DNA of 64,000 nt from Clostridiales bacterium UBA7568 (GCA_002479075.1 DLLG01000004.1:563081-627080); one strand, 5' to 3'. Counted from the stretch's first letter, positions 48,727 to 59,178 are shown. Notes: generated from the letters alone by a model not told the origin. Program-made: numbers and translations.

Positions 48727-50643
48727 TTGAACGGTGAAATCAGATCGGGAGAGCTTGCCCCGTATTTTTTCTGCCAGGGTACAAATTTCCGCAGTTATGA
48801 ATGGCTCGGCTGTCATTTTGAAAAAACGGATGATGGCTTTGAATATACTTTCCGCGTGTGGGCGCCGAAGGCAGAGAAGGTGTTTGTCGCGGGCGATTTC
48901 AACTCCTGGGATGAGTCGTTGCCAATGGAAAAGGATGCCGAAAGCGGCGTCTGGACGGCAACTCTGATCTCCGCGAAAGCTCTTGAAGGAAACAGATATA
49001 AATATAAGGTCGTTTCAAAGACCCGCACGGCGATGAAGGCAGACCCTTATGCAACTTATTCCGAAACGCTGGCGAAAACCGCATCAATAATTCATACGGT
49101 GAAGGCAAAATGGAGCGATTCAAAGTGGCTCTCTGCAAGAGGCAAGGCGTTTGAAGGCAAGCATTTTTATTCCGCGCCGATGAACATTTACGAAATGCAC
49201 CTCGGCTCCTGGAAAACGCGTGGTGGCGAATCCAATGTTGACGGAGAGCATTACCTCAATTACCGCGAGATTGCGGACGAGCTTGTTCCTTATGCGCTTG
49301 ATATGGGTTATACGCATATCGAGCTTATGCCGATAACCGAGCACCCGTTTGACGGCTCCTGGGGCTATCAGGTCGGTGGTTATTACGCGCCGACATCGCG
49401 TTTCGGCACGCCGGAGGACTTTATATATTTTGTAAACAAGCTCCATAAGGCGGGGATAGGTGTCATTCTTGACTGGGTGCCCGCTCACTTCCCGAAGGAC
49501 GAGCACGGGCTCTTCGAGTTTGACGGTTATCCGCTTTATGAATATCAGGGTAAGGACAGAATGGAGCATAAGTCCTGGGGAACGCGTTGCTTTGACGTCG
49601 GCAGACCGGAGGTTCAGTCGTTCCTCATATCGAATGCGCTTTTCTGGATGAGAAATTACCATATAGACGGACTCCGTATCGACGCGGTTGCGTCTATGCT
49701 GTATCTCGATTACGACCGTGCGCCCGGCGAATGGATACCGAATGCTGACGGGGGAAATCATAACTACGAGGCGATGGCGTTTTTCCGCAAGCTGAATACC
49801 GCCGTGTTTGCCGAATTTCCTTATGCGCTGATGATAGCGGAGGAATCGACGGCTTGGCCGATGGTGACAAAGCCCGTTTCGGACGGAGGTCTCGGCTTTA
49901 ATTTCAAATGGAATATGGGTTGGGCAAACGATATGTTCGAATACGTCGGGACGGATCCGTTTTTCCGAAAATATGTTCATAACAAGCTTACATTCCCCCT
50001 TATGTATGCGTTCTCGGAAAATTATATTCTACCCGTTTCGCACGACGAGGTCGTACACGGCAAAAAATCTTTGCTTGACAAGATGTTCGGCGGCTACGAC
50101 GATAAGTTCGCCTGTATGAGGGCGTTCCTTATGTATATGATGACGCTTCCGGGCAAAAAGCTGATGTTTATGGGCTGCGAGTACGCTCCGTTCCGCGAAT
50201 GGGATTATGAAAATCAGCTTGAATGGTTTATGCTGGATTACCCGCGCCATTCGCAGATGAAGGATTACGTCCGCTCGCTCAATCATTTCTATCTCGAACA
50301 CAGCCCGCTCTGGGAGATCGATGACGGCTGGGACGGCTTTGAATGGATAGATCCGGACAGGTGCGAGGACAACACGCTCTCTTATATAAGAAAGTCGGCA
50401 GGAGGAGAAGAGCTTATTGTTCTGCTCAATTTCGCTCCTTGCAGGAGGGAAGGCTATAAGCTTCGTGTAAAGAGCAAGGGAAGCTACGTTACTCTTGTCA
50501 ATTCCGACGAGGCAAAATACGGCGGAGGCGGAAGCAAGCTCGGAACAATGAAATCAAAGGCTCACCGCGAGGGCGGAAAATGGGTTCACGAAATAAGCGT
50601 TGACCTGCCGTCATACGGTGCGCTGATAATAAAAAAGAAATAA
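48727..50643 (+). CDS. glgB: 1,4-alpha-glucan branching enzyme
   Basis: GlgB of 638 residues: an N-terminal CBM48 (about 25-120, FRVWAPKAEKVFVAGDFNSW), a GH13 barrel and a C-terminal beta domain. The catalytic residues are nucleophile Asp319 in GLRIDAVASM, acid/base Glu372 in MIAEESTAW and transition-state Asp440 in SHDEVVHGK, with the spacing of the E. coli enzyme. It makes alpha-1,6 branches in glycogen. I prefer TTG 48727 because GGGGTGA lies six bases before it; GTG 48718 is part of that site and would add three residues. First gene of the operon. Confidence 0.95.
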   Translation: MNGEIRSGELAPYFFCQGTNFRSYEWLGCHFEKTDDGFEYTFRVWAPKAEKVFVAGDFNSWDESLPMEKDAESGVWTATLISAKALEGNRYKYKVVSKTRTAMKADPYATYSETLAKTASIIHTVKAKWSDSKWLSARGKAFEGKHFYSAPMNIYEMHLGSWKTRGGESNVDGEHYLNYREIADELVPYALDMGYTHIELMPITEHPFDGSWGYQVGGYYAPTSRFGTPEDFIYFVNKLHKAGIGVILDWVPAHFPKDEHGLFEFDGYPLYEYQGKDRMEHKSWGTRCFDVGRPEVQSFLISNALFWMRNYHIDGLRIDAVASMLYLDYDRAPGEWIPNADGGNHNYEAMAFFRKLNTAVFAEFPYALMIAEESTAWPMVTKPVSDGGLGFNFKWNMGWANDMFEYVGTDPFFRKYVHNKLTFPLMYAFSENYILPVSHDEVVHGKKSLLDKMFGGYDDKFACMRAFLMYMMTLPGKKLMFMGCEYAPFREWDYENQLEWFMLDYPRHSQMKDYVRSLNHFYLEHSPLWEIDDGWDGFEWIDPDRCEDNTLSYIRKSAGGEELIVLLNFAPCRREGYKLRVKSKGSYVTLVNSDEAKYGGGGSKLGTMKSKAHREGGKWVHEISVDLPSYGALIIKKK

Positions 50644-50670
50644 AGAAACAGACTTGGGAGGTAAGGCATA

Positions 50671-51888
50671 ATGTTCAAAAAGAAAGAATGTATCGCTATG
50701 CTTTTGGCTGGCGGACAAGGCAGCAGACTCTATACTCTCACGGACAAGACGGCGAAGCCCGCTGTGCCGTTCGGAGGGAAGTATCGCATTATCGATTTTC
50801 CTATGTCAAACTGTGTAAACTCGGGAATAGACACCGTCGGCGTTCTGACGCAGTATCAGCCCCTTGTGCTCAATGAATACATCGGAAACGGAGAGCCCTG
50901 GGATCTTGACCGTGTTCACGGCGGAGTTATGGTTCTCCCGCCGTATCAGGGTAAGGGCGGCGCAGCCTGGTATAAGGGAACGGCAAACGCCATTTTCCAG
51001 AACATCCAGTATATCGACAGATACAACCCCGATTACGTTCTCATCCTCTCCGGCGACCATATATACAAAATGGACTATGCCAAAATGCTTGCTGAGCATA
51101 AGAAAAACGGCGCAGACTGTACTATCGCCGTTCTGCCCGTACCGATCGAGCAGGCGAGCCGCTTTGGCATACTTAACACGGACGATACAAACAGAATAAT
51201 CGAATTTGAGGAAAAGCCCGCCCACCCGAAGAGCAACAAGGCTTCTATGGGCATATATATCTTCAATTACAAGCTCCTCAAAAAGTATCTCATCGAGGAC
51301 GATGACGATCCTGCCTCCCAGAACGACTTCGGAAAAAACATAATCCCGAAGATGCTCGGCGACGGAATGAAAATGTATGCTTATCTCTTTGAGGGCTACT
51401 GGAAGGACGTCGGCACGGTGCAGAGTCTCTGGGAAGCGAATATGGATCTTCTCGGTTCAAGACCGAAATTCAATCTTTATGACAGAAGCTGGAGAATCTT
51501 CTTCCGCCACAACGCAAACCCGCCGCAGAGGATAGGCGAAAGCGCCGAGCTGATAAACTCAATGGTTACGGAGGGCTGCGACATAAACGGTACTGTTGAA
51601 AGCTCAGTACTCTCCGGCAACGTAACTGTTGAAGAGGGTGCGGTCGTTCGCAACTCGGTAATTATGAGCGGCGTCAGAATCTGCAAGGGAGCGAAGGTCG
51701 AATATGCAATAATCGACCACGATACAGTAATCGGCGAGGGAGCGAAGGTCGGCGAGGAAAGAAAAGACGGCGATTCGCCGCTCGTCATCGGTGCAGAGCT
51801 GAAAATCGAAGCGGGAAGCACCCTCGGAGGCGGACTTATGATCGACTCTGCGTATCTTGAAAAATCGAAAGGAGCGGAAACAAAATGA
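50671..51888 (+). CDS. glgC: Glucose-1-phosphate adenylyltransferase, catalytic subunit
   Basis: GlgC of 405 residues. The nucleotidyltransferase motif is LLAGGQGSRLYTLT with KPAVPFGGKYRIIDF, and the metal Asp lies in LILSGDHIYKMDY. A left-handed beta-helix occupies the C-terminal part (about 290-400). It makes ADP-glucose from glucose-1-phosphate and ATP, the committed step of glycogen synthesis. RBS GGGAGG. Its stop overlaps the glgD start (ATGA), so the two are coupled and probably form a heterotetramer, as known for Bacillota. Confidence 0.95.
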   Translation: MFKKKECIAMLLAGGQGSRLYTLTDKTAKPAVPFGGKYRIIDFPMSNCVNSGIDTVGVLTQYQPLVLNEYIGNGEPWDLDRVHGGVMVLPPYQGKGGAAWYKGTANAIFQNIQYIDRYNPDYVLILSGDHIYKMDYAKMLAEHKKNGADCTIAVLPVPIEQASRFGILNTDDTNRIIEFEEKPAHPKSNKASMGIYIFNYKLLKKYLIEDDDDPASQNDFGKNIIPKMLGDGMKMYAYLFEGYWKDVGTVQSLWEANMDLLGSRPKFNLYDRSWRIFFRHNANPPQRIGESAELINSMVTEGCDINGTVESSVLSGNVTVEEGAVVRNSVIMSGVRICKGAKVEYAIIDHDTVIGEGAKVGEERKDGDSPLVIGAELKIEAGSTLGGGLMIDSAYLEKSKGAETK

Positions 51889-53018
51889 CAGCTACCGGAA
51901 TTATTTTTTCAAACATACACGACAGTAACCTTTTCGAGCTTACACACAGGCGTTCTGTGGCTTCGGTGCCGATAGGTTGCAGATACCGCCTTATCGACTT
52001 TGCGCTTTCGAATATGGTAAATTCGAACATAGGTGATATAAAGATAATCACACATTATAATTATCATTCCCTTATGGACCATATCGGCACGGGAAAGGAC
52101 TGGGATCTTGCGAGAAGAAGCGGCGGCGTCAAGTTTCTGACACCCTTTATCACCGCTTACGCAAACAACGTAAACGAGCTTTACACGACACGCCTCGAAG
52201 CGCTGAAGAGCGTAAACTATTCGATATCGCATCTGACAAGCGATTACGTTGTTCTTACGGACTGCAACGTTATCTGCAATATTGACTTCGGCGATATGAT
52301 AAACGACCACATTTCTCACGGAGCGGATATAACCGTTGCGATAAAGAAAATGCACGTTACGCCGGAAATGCAGGGCGCGGTTTCCGTAGTCGTTTCGGAC
52401 GAAAGCGGAAGAATGACGGATTACAGAGCTCATCCCTCCGATTTTGAAGGCGATGCCGATGTCAATCTCAATATAATGGTAATAGGACGCAGATACCTTC
52501 AGGAGCTTGTTATGGACGCCATTGCACACGGCTATTCAAGTTTCTCGCGTGATGTATACCAGCGCAACCTGAAACACAGAAATTACCGTGTTTACCGCTA
52601 TGACGGTCATTTTGAAGGGATTGATTCGTTCCTTGATTATTTCAATACGAATATGCGTCTCATAAGCGACAAGGAGCTTTATAAGGAGCTCTTCGAAACG
52701 GAAAACCGACCGATATATACAAAGGTCCGCAACTCCGCTCCGACGTATTACGGAAATCATTCCTTTGTCCGCAACTCGCTGATAGCGGACGGGTGTGTGA
52801 TTGAAGGCTCCGTTGAGAACAGCATACTTTTCAGAGGAGTCAAGGTTGGCAGGGACACCGTCGTTATGAATTCAATACTTTTCCAGGACACATTTACGGG
52901 CGAAAACGTTACGCTCCAGTACGTTGTGACGGATAAGAACGTCGTCGTGCGAGACGGCGTCAGCATCTCCGGTCACCTTACGATGCCCGTCTATATAGAC
53001 AAGGGCAAAATGCTCTGA
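51885..53018 (+). CDS. glgD: GlgD, regulatory paralogue of ADP-glucose pyrophosphorylase
   Basis: Protein of 377 residues related to GlgC, but the glycine-rich motif GGxGSR is replaced by GIIFSNIHDSNLFELT and the catalytic Asp region reads VVLTDCNVICNIDFGD. Such GlgD subunits have little or no activity and enhance GlgC in a mixed oligomer. A left-handed beta-helix is visible at the end (VRNSLIADGCVIEGSVENS). Coupled to glgC by a four-base overlap; glgA starts 17 bases after. Confidence 0.95.
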   Translation: MTATGIIFSNIHDSNLFELTHRRSVASVPIGCRYRLIDFALSNMVNSNIGDIKIITHYNYHSLMDHIGTGKDWDLARRSGGVKFLTPFITAYANNVNELYTTRLEALKSVNYSISHLTSDYVVLTDCNVICNIDFGDMINDHISHGADITVAIKKMHVTPEMQGAVSVVVSDESGRMTDYRAHPSDFEGDADVNLNIMVIGRRYLQELVMDAIAHGYSSFSRDVYQRNLKHRNYRVYRYDGHFEGIDSFLDYFNTNMRLISDKELYKELFETENRPIYTKVRNSAPTYYGNHSFVRNSLIADGCVIEGSVENSILFRGVKVGRDTVVMNSILFQDTFTGENVTLQYVVTDKNVVVRDGVSISGHLTMPVYIDKGKML

Positions 53019-53035
53019 TAAATTCGGGAGGCTTT

Positions 53036-54466
53036 ATGAAATCAGTATTATTTGCGGGAAGCGAAGCGCTTCCTTTTGCGGCAACCGGCGGACTTGGCGA
53101 CGTTATGGGTTCGCTCCCTGCGGCGATAAAGGCGGCTCATCCGGAGGCGGATGTCAGAGCCGTTATGCCGCTTTATTCGAAGGTCGGAAAGCAATATCGT
53201 GACGAGATGACGTTTGAAAAGAGCATAACGGTCACGCTTGCCTGGAGAAGGCTTTATTGCGGGATCTTCTCGCTCGAAAGAGACGGGGTTAAATGGTATT
53301 TCATCGATAACGAATATTATTTCCTCCGGGACAGAATCTATGGCGAGTTTGACGATGCCGAAAGGTTTGCGTTTTTCTCTGTTGCCGTGCTTGAGCTGAT
53401 GGGTGCGGAGGGATTTTTCCCCGAGGTACTCCATTGCAACGACTGGCAGACCGCGCTCTCCGTCATACTGCTGAAAACCAGATATAATTCATATTACGGT
53501 TATTCCGGCGTAAAGGCGGTATACACGATACACAATATCGATTACCAGGGCGAATACGGTATGGAAATACTCGGCGACGTTTTCTCGCTCTCCGATGCGG
53601 AAAGCGGGATTGTCGAATATAACGGCAACATAAACCTGACAAAGGGAGCAATAGTCTGCGCGGACTTTGTGACGACGGTCAGCCCCCGTTATGCAAAGGA
53701 AATCCAGGATGATTACTTTGCGCACGGGCTCGGAAACATAACGCGAATGTACAGCGGAAAGATCGACGGTATCATAAACGGTATCGACCTTGCCTCGAAC
53801 GACCCGAAAACAGACCCCGATATTCCGAAGAACTATTCCTGGCGTTCGCTTGCCGGAAAGGCTGTATGCAAGGAAGAGCTGCAAAAGATGGCGGGGCTGA
53901 ACGTCGATCCGGACGTTCCGATCGTTGCGATGATATCCCGACTTGCGGAGCACAAGGGCTTTGACATTGTAAAATTCGGCATAGACGGAATAATGCAGAA
54001 CAATAACATTCAGTTTGTCCTGCTCGGCACGGGCGACCCGGATACGGAAAATTTCTTCCGCGGGCTTGCTTCAAGATATCCGGGCAGAGCGGCGTCGCTT
54101 ATAAAATACGACCGTAAGCTCTCAAAGCAGATATATGCTGGAGCGGATATATTCCTTATGCCCTCCAAGAGCGAAGCCTGCGGACTTGCGCAGATGATCG
54201 CTTCTCGCTACGGCACGGTACCGGTTGTACACGAGGTCGGCGGGCTTTATGATACAATAAAACCTTACGGAGCGGGAGGCAACGGCTTTACGTTTGCGGC
54301 ATATAATGCAGACGATATGGGAAACGTAATTTATCAGGCAACGGAGCTCTATAAGGACAAAGAGGCTTGGAAAAAGCTCGTCCGCAAAATAATGAGAATA
54401 GATTTTTCGTGGAACGTTTCGGCGGAGAAGTACGTCGGACTTTACGAAAACGTAATAAATCAATAA
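53036..54466 (+). CDS. glgA: Glycogen synthase (ADP-glucose)
   Basis: GlgA of 476 residues, a GT5 enzyme with GT-B fold. The N-terminal part has SEALPFAATGGLGDVMGSLP (the KxGGL motif as ATGGL), HCNDWQTAL and YTIHNIDYQG; the C-terminal Rossmann half has ISRLAEHKGFDIV and the nucleotide-sugar motif MPSKSEACGLAQM. It extends alpha-1,4 chains from ADP-glucose. RBS GGGAGGC. Lies between glgD and glgP. Confidence 0.96.
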   Translation: MKSVLFAGSEALPFAATGGLGDVMGSLPAAIKAAHPEADVRAVMPLYSKVGKQYRDEMTFEKSITVTLAWRRLYCGIFSLERDGVKWYFIDNEYYFLRDRIYGEFDDAERFAFFSVAVLELMGAEGFFPEVLHCNDWQTALSVILLKTRYNSYYGYSGVKAVYTIHNIDYQGEYGMEILGDVFSLSDAESGIVEYNGNINLTKGAIVCADFVTTVSPRYAKEIQDDYFAHGLGNITRMYSGKIDGIINGIDLASNDPKTDPDIPKNYSWRSLAGKAVCKEELQKMAGLNVDPDVPIVAMISRLAEHKGFDIVKFGIDGIMQNNNIQFVLLGTGDPDTENFFRGLASRYPGRAASLIKYDRKLSKQIYAGADIFLMPSKSEACGLAQMIASRYGTVPVVHEVGGLYDTIKPYGAGGNGFTFAAYNADDMGNVIYQATELYKDKEAWKKLVRKIMRIDFSWNVSAEKYVGLYENVINQ

Positions 54467-54485
54467 AGGCAAAAGGGAAAATCAG

Positions 54486-56918
54486 ATGGGAAAAGGTAAC
54501 ACAACTACAAAAGCAGACATAAAAACGTTGCTCTCCGAGAAGCTCTCCCGCCATTTCGGCGCGGTTGCGGAGGATGCAACGAAAGCACAGGTTTATAAAG
54601 CCGTCATAATGAGCGTTCGCGACGCTCTGACGGAAAAGAGAGCTAAATTCAAGCACGCCGTAAAGGCGCAGCAGAAGAAGCGCGTTTACTATATGAGTAT
54701 GGAATTTCTCATCGGCAGATCGCTGAAGAACAACCTTCTCAATATGGGACTTGAAAAGCAGTACAGAGGCGCTCTGCGCGATATGGGTTTCGATCTTGAT
54801 GAAATCTATGAGATGGAGCCGGATCCGGGTCTCGGAAACGGCGGTCTCGGTAGGCTTGCGGCTTGCTTTATGGACTCGCTGACGACGGGAAATTATCCCG
54901 CAACGGGCTTTTCGCTCTGTTATGAATACGGGCTTTTCCGCCAGAAGATAATTGACGGAAACCAGGTTGAAACTCCGGATACCTGGATGCAGAACGGCTC
55001 AACCTGGCTCGTTCCGAGAACTGATAAGACGTTTCCCGTGCGCTTTGGCGGTAAGGTCAGCGAAAAATGGGAGAACGGCAGACTTGAAATAGTCCATACG
55101 GATTATGACGAGGTTGAAGCTGTACCTTATGATATGATGATTTCCGGTTCAAGCTGCGATGCTGTCAGCAATCTCCGCCTCTGGAAGGCGAGCGACGTCA
55201 GAAACTTCAACATGAAGCTCTTTACGCAGGGGCAGTATATGCAGGCGGTTCAGGAAAATACAAGCGCCGAGACGCTTTCAAGAGTGCTTTATCCTTCTGA
55301 CGATCATACCGAGGGCAAGCTGCTTCGTCTCAGCCAGCAGTATTTCCTTGTGTCTGCGTCGCTGCAGAACATCCTTTCGGATCATATCGCCGTTTACGGA
55401 ACGCTTTCAAACCTTCCGGATAAGGTTGCGATTCATATAAACGATACACATCCCGCGCTCTGCATTCCCGAGCTTATGCGTCTTCTTATGGATATTTATT
55501 CCTTCTCCTGGGAGACGGCTTGGGACACAGTCGTTAAGACCGTATCATACACAAATCATACGGTTATGCCGGAGGCGCTTGAATGCTGGAACGAGGAGCT
55601 GTTCCGTATGCGCCTGCCGAGAATTTATACGATAGTCTGCGAGATAAACCGCAGGCTCTGCGCAGATCTCTGGAATATTTACCCCGGCGACTGGGCGAGA
55701 ATTTCCCGTATGTCCATCGTGGCAAACGGGCAGGTCAGAATGGCAAATCTCTCTGTTGCGGGATCGCATATGGTCAACGGCGTCTCGAAGCTCCATTCCG
55801 AAATTCTCCGCCAGACCGTTTTCCACGACTACTATAAGACGACTCCCGAGAAGTTTACAAACGTTACAAACGGTATAGCGCATCGCCGCTGGCTGTGCCT
55901 CGGAAACCCGCTTCTTTCGTCGCTTCTTGATGAGACCATCGGCACGAAATACCGCAAAAATCCCGAAGCTATTGAGGACTTCCTCAAATTCAGGGACGAT
56001 CAATCCGTAATTGACAGAGTCCGCGCGATCAAGCACGAAAACAAAGAGCGTTTTGCGGAGGCTTATTATAAGAAAACTGGCGATAAGCTCGATACTCACT
56101 CGCTTTTCGACGTTCAGGTCAAGCGTATACACGAATACAAGCGTCAGCTTCTCAATGCTCTGAAAATCGTCGCTCTTTATGACGAAATAAAGAAAAATCC
56201 GAACATTTCAATCCGTCCGCAGACGTTCATCTTCGGCGGAAAGGCGGCTCCCGGATATTATCTTGCAAAGGAGATAATCCGCTTTATCTGTATGCTCGGA
56301 AAGCAGATCGATAATGACCCCGACGTCAGAAGACGTCTTAAAGTTGTGTTCCTTGAGGAATACAACGTCAGCCTTGCGGAAATTCTTATGCCCGCAAGCG
56401 ACATAAGCGAGCAGATTTCTCTTGCCGGAAAGGAAGCAAGCGGCACGGGCTGTATGAAGTTTATGATAAACGGTGCGATGACAGTCGGTACGCTTGACGG
56501 AGCGAACGTCGAAATGGCGGACGCTGTCGGAAACGACAATATCTATATCTTCGGTCTTACGGCAAACGAGGTTGACGAGCTCTGGAAGCGCGGCTATAAC
56601 GCACAGCTTTATTACAAAGAGAGCGAGCGTCTGCGTGGCGCGATTGACAGAATCGGCTGTGGACTTGCGGGCGAGGACTTCTCGAACATTGAGGATTACC
56701 TCCTCCATAATCCCGGCGTTTCAGACCCTTATATGTGCCTTGCGGATTTCGATTCGTATTATGCAACGTATAACCGCGCTCTTGACGATTACGATCACAG
56801 AGACCTCTGGACAAAGAAGGCGATAGTCAATATCGCAAAAGCCGGCTATTTCGCTTCGGACAGAAGCATCAGAGAATACGCTGAAAACATCTGGCATATC
56901 GAGCCCTGCAAAATCTGA
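54486..56918 (+). CDS. glgP: Glycogen/maltodextrin phosphorylase
   Basis: GT35 phosphorylase of 810 residues. The PLP lysine is Lys658 in EASGTGCMKFMINGAMTVG; other signatures are EPDPGLGNGGLGRLAACFMDS near the start and VKRIHEYKRQLLN at about 545. It releases glucose-1-phosphate from alpha-1,4 ends. A charged N-terminal tail of about 20 residues precedes the family start. Its stop shares one base with the amylase start (TGATG), so synthesis and breakdown genes are expressed together. Confidence 0.96.
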   Translation: MGKGNTTTKADIKTLLSEKLSRHFGAVAEDATKAQVYKAVIMSVRDALTEKRAKFKHAVKAQQKKRVYYMSMEFLIGRSLKNNLLNMGLEKQYRGALRDMGFDLDEIYEMEPDPGLGNGGLGRLAACFMDSLTTGNYPATGFSLCYEYGLFRQKIIDGNQVETPDTWMQNGSTWLVPRTDKTFPVRFGGKVSEKWENGRLEIVHTDYDEVEAVPYDMMISGSSCDAVSNLRLWKASDVRNFNMKLFTQGQYMQAVQENTSAETLSRVLYPSDDHTEGKLLRLSQQYFLVSASLQNILSDHIAVYGTLSNLPDKVAIHINDTHPALCIPELMRLLMDIYSFSWETAWDTVVKTVSYTNHTVMPEALECWNEELFRMRLPRIYTIVCEINRRLCADLWNIYPGDWARISRMSIVANGQVRMANLSVAGSHMVNGVSKLHSEILRQTVFHDYYKTTPEKFTNVTNGIAHRRWLCLGNPLLSSLLDETIGTKYRKNPEAIEDFLKFRDDQSVIDRVRAIKHENKERFAEAYYKKTGDKLDTHSLFDVQVKRIHEYKRQLLNALKIVALYDEIKKNPNISIRPQTFIFGGKAAPGYYLAKEIIRFICMLGKQIDNDPDVRRRLKVVFLEEYNVSLAEILMPASDISEQISLAGKEASGTGCMKFMINGAMTVGTLDGANVEMADAVGNDNIYIFGLTANEVDELWKRGYNAQLYYKESERLRGAIDRIGCGLAGEDFSNIEDYLLHNPGVSDPYMCLADFDSYYATYNRALDDYDHRDLWTKKAIVNIAKAGYFASDRSIREYAENIWHIEPCKI

Positions 56919-58819
56919 TGGCGGGCTTCGGAAGATACAGTCTTAAAAGAAAAGAACTTCATAAACTGACTCCCTCCGAAGGGAACGGAGGATCTGCGGA
57001 GAGAGACGGAAGCATAGAGTTTTCCGTCTCTCTGCCTGCGGCGGCGACGGAATGTTTTCTTTCCGTTCTCTGCGATGACACGGGAACGGCGAGAGATTTC
57101 CGTATGGATGACGGGCGACTGACGCTGTCCTGCGCGGAGCTTTGCGAAGGCAGAGATGACGGGCTTTTCTTTTACAAATTTGCGATAAACACCCCGCAGG
57201 GGAGCTATGAAATTGTCCGTGCGGAGGACGGAATATCCGATACGCTTCGCGACATACGAGAGGGCTTTGGGGACGCCTTTGTGCTGACTGTTTACAGGAA
57301 AAGAAACGCACCGCCCTCCTGGCTTTACGGCGGCATTATCTATCATATATTCGTCGATAGATTTTTCAGAGGCGGAGACGAGCCTTGCAGAGCGGACGCG
57401 GTTATGAATCCGGATTGGTATGACGGCATACCTCCGTATGTCAAGAGGCCCGGAGACCGGCTGGATAACAACGTTTTCTTCGGCGGCGACCTTTACGGGA
57501 TAATCAAAAAACTGCCTTATATCTCGTCTCTCGGAGCGACCTGCATTTATCTCAGCCCGATATTTGAGGCTTATTCAAACCACAAATACGACACGGGAAA
57601 TTACGATAAAGTTGACGATATGTTCGGCGGGGAAGAAGCGTTTTCTGCGCTTGTCTCCGAATGTGAAAAGTACGGAATAAAGCTGATACTGGACGGCGTT
57701 TTCAACCATACGGGCGATGACAGCATATATTTCAATCGCACGGGAAAATACGGAGACGGCGGGGCGTACAGAGACAAAAACTCGCCGTATTACGAATGGT
57801 ATAATTTTACGGATTACCCCGAAAAGTACGAGAGCTGGTGGGGCATAGACGTTCTGCCGAGGGTCAGAAGCGATATGCCGTTATACAAGGCATATCTTTT
57901 TGGCGAGAACGGAGTTATCCGCAGGCGATTGAGAGACGGAGTCGGCGGATTTCGGCTTGACGTGGCAGATGAGCTTTCGGACGAATTTCTCTCTGAACTG
58001 AAAACATCTGCTTTGGCGGAAAGAGACGACTGCGTTATCATAGGCGAGGTCTGGGAGAACGCAGCGGAGAAGGTGTCGTATGGCAGGAGAAGAAAATATC
58101 TGCGCGGCAAAGAGCTTGACTCCGTTATGAATTATCCGATAAGAACGGCGATAATTTCGTATCTCCGCGACGGCGATTGCGAAACATTTCTGAAAAATAC
58201 AGCCGAAGTCTATGGAGAATATCCGGATTTTGCGCAGTCTGCGCTGATGAACATAATCGGTACGCACGATACCGTCCGCATAATCACGGCGCTTGCCGGC
58301 GAGAGTCCCGAAGGGAAAAGTCAGGACGAGCGGGCTGTTTATAAAATGACGGAGGCGCAATATGCGGCAGGCGTCGGTCTTGTAAAGGCGGCGTATCTCA
58401 TTTCAAATATGCTGCCCGGCGTGCCTTGCATTTATTACGGAGACGAGATCGGTATGCAGGGCTATTCGGATCCATTCAACCGCAGACCGTACCCCTGGGG
58501 CAGAGAAAACGGAGAGCTGCTCGGGTTTTACCGTCGCATAGGCGAGATAAGAAAAACCGAAAATGCGGTCTTCCGCGGCGAAATGCGGGTTGCTTATATC
58601 GATCGCGACATTCTCTGCATTGAAAGAAAGGCGGGAGACGAGCTTCTTTGTGCCGTCATAAACAGAGGGCCCGACGAATATATATACTCGTCCGAATTTT
58701 TCTCGGAGGAGCTGATCTGCGGCGAAAAGGGAAAAAAGATAAATATAAAGCCGCACGGATGCGCGCTTATAAAAACAAAAGACGATAAAAACGAATACGG
58801 AGTTTACAGAGCAATATGA
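56918..58819 (+). CDS. GH13 alpha-glucosidase/neopullulanase-type amylase
   Basis: Protein of 633 residues without a signal peptide. An N-terminal beta domain (about 1-125) precedes the GH13 barrel, as in the neopullulanase/cyclomaltodextrinase group. Catalytic residues are Asp348 in GGFRLDVADEL, Glu377 in VIIGEVWENA and Asp451 in IIGTHDTVR; DGVFNHTGDDS is the early conserved region. It should hydrolyse linear or branched maltodextrins inside the cell, complementing glgP. It starts in a one-base overlap with glgP and ends in an ATGA overlap with the lipoprotein gene. Confidence 0.9.
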   Translation: MAGFGRYSLKRKELHKLTPSEGNGGSAERDGSIEFSVSLPAAATECFLSVLCDDTGTARDFRMDDGRLTLSCAELCEGRDDGLFFYKFAINTPQGSYEIVRAEDGISDTLRDIREGFGDAFVLTVYRKRNAPPSWLYGGIIYHIFVDRFFRGGDEPCRADAVMNPDWYDGIPPYVKRPGDRLDNNVFFGGDLYGIIKKLPYISSLGATCIYLSPIFEAYSNHKYDTGNYDKVDDMFGGEEAFSALVSECEKYGIKLILDGVFNHTGDDSIYFNRTGKYGDGGAYRDKNSPYYEWYNFTDYPEKYESWWGIDVLPRVRSDMPLYKAYLFGENGVIRRRLRDGVGGFRLDVADELSDEFLSELKTSALAERDDCVIIGEVWENAAEKVSYGRRRKYLRGKELDSVMNYPIRTAIISYLRDGDCETFLKNTAEVYGEYPDFAQSALMNIIGTHDTVRIITALAGESPEGKSQDERAVYKMTEAQYAAGVGLVKAAYLISNMLPGVPCIYYGDEIGMQGYSDPFNRRPYPWGRENGELLGFYRRIGEIRKTENAVFRGEMRVAYIDRDILCIERKAGDELLCAVINRGPDEYIYSSEFFSEELICGEKGKKINIKPHGCALIKTKDDKNEYGVYRAI

Positions 58820-59178
58820 AAAGGTTTGCTTTTTTCGCTGTGCTTTTGGCACTCCTGCTTTTATGCTCGTGCGGAAAGGCGGATATAATCATCCGGACGG
58901 ATATGTCCGGCGCAAAAACGACGGATTATCCCGCCGAAACGACGATGGAGGCTGTATTTGAAACAGATGAAAGCGGGAATATTTCCGCTGTGCTGAATAA
59001 ATCCTCGGGCGTGTTTCATTTGTCGCAAGATTGCTATCACGCAAAGCGGATGAAGGAAGAAAACAGGCAGATAATAAAAGCCGCAGACATCGGAGATTTT
59101 ATCGGTAAGGGGTACAAGCCTTGCGGAGTATGCTCTGCAAAATATTTTGATAAGGAGACATCGGAAGATGATAAATAA
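58816..59178 (+). CDS. Small lipoprotein with a Cys/His zinc-ribbon-like motif
   Basis: Protein of 120 residues with a lipoprotein signal (AFFAVLLALLLLCSC, Cys19). The mature domain has VLNKSSGVFHLSQDCYHAKRM and GYKPCGVCSAKYF, the pattern of the small Ada-like metal-binding unit (Asn-x-x-Ser...His...Cys...Cys-x-x-Cys) found in various secreted proteins. It could hold a metal at the outer membrane face. Placed between amylase and GH31 genes, with ATGA and 11-base overlaps on each side, so it is expressed with the glycogen genes. Its link to glucan metabolism is unknown. Confidence 0.75.
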   Translation: MKRFAFFAVLLALLLLCSCGKADIIIRTDMSGAKTTDYPAETTMEAVFETDESGNISAVLNKSSGVFHLSQDCYHAKRMKEENRQIIKAADIGDFIGKGYKPCGVCSAKYFDKETSEDDK

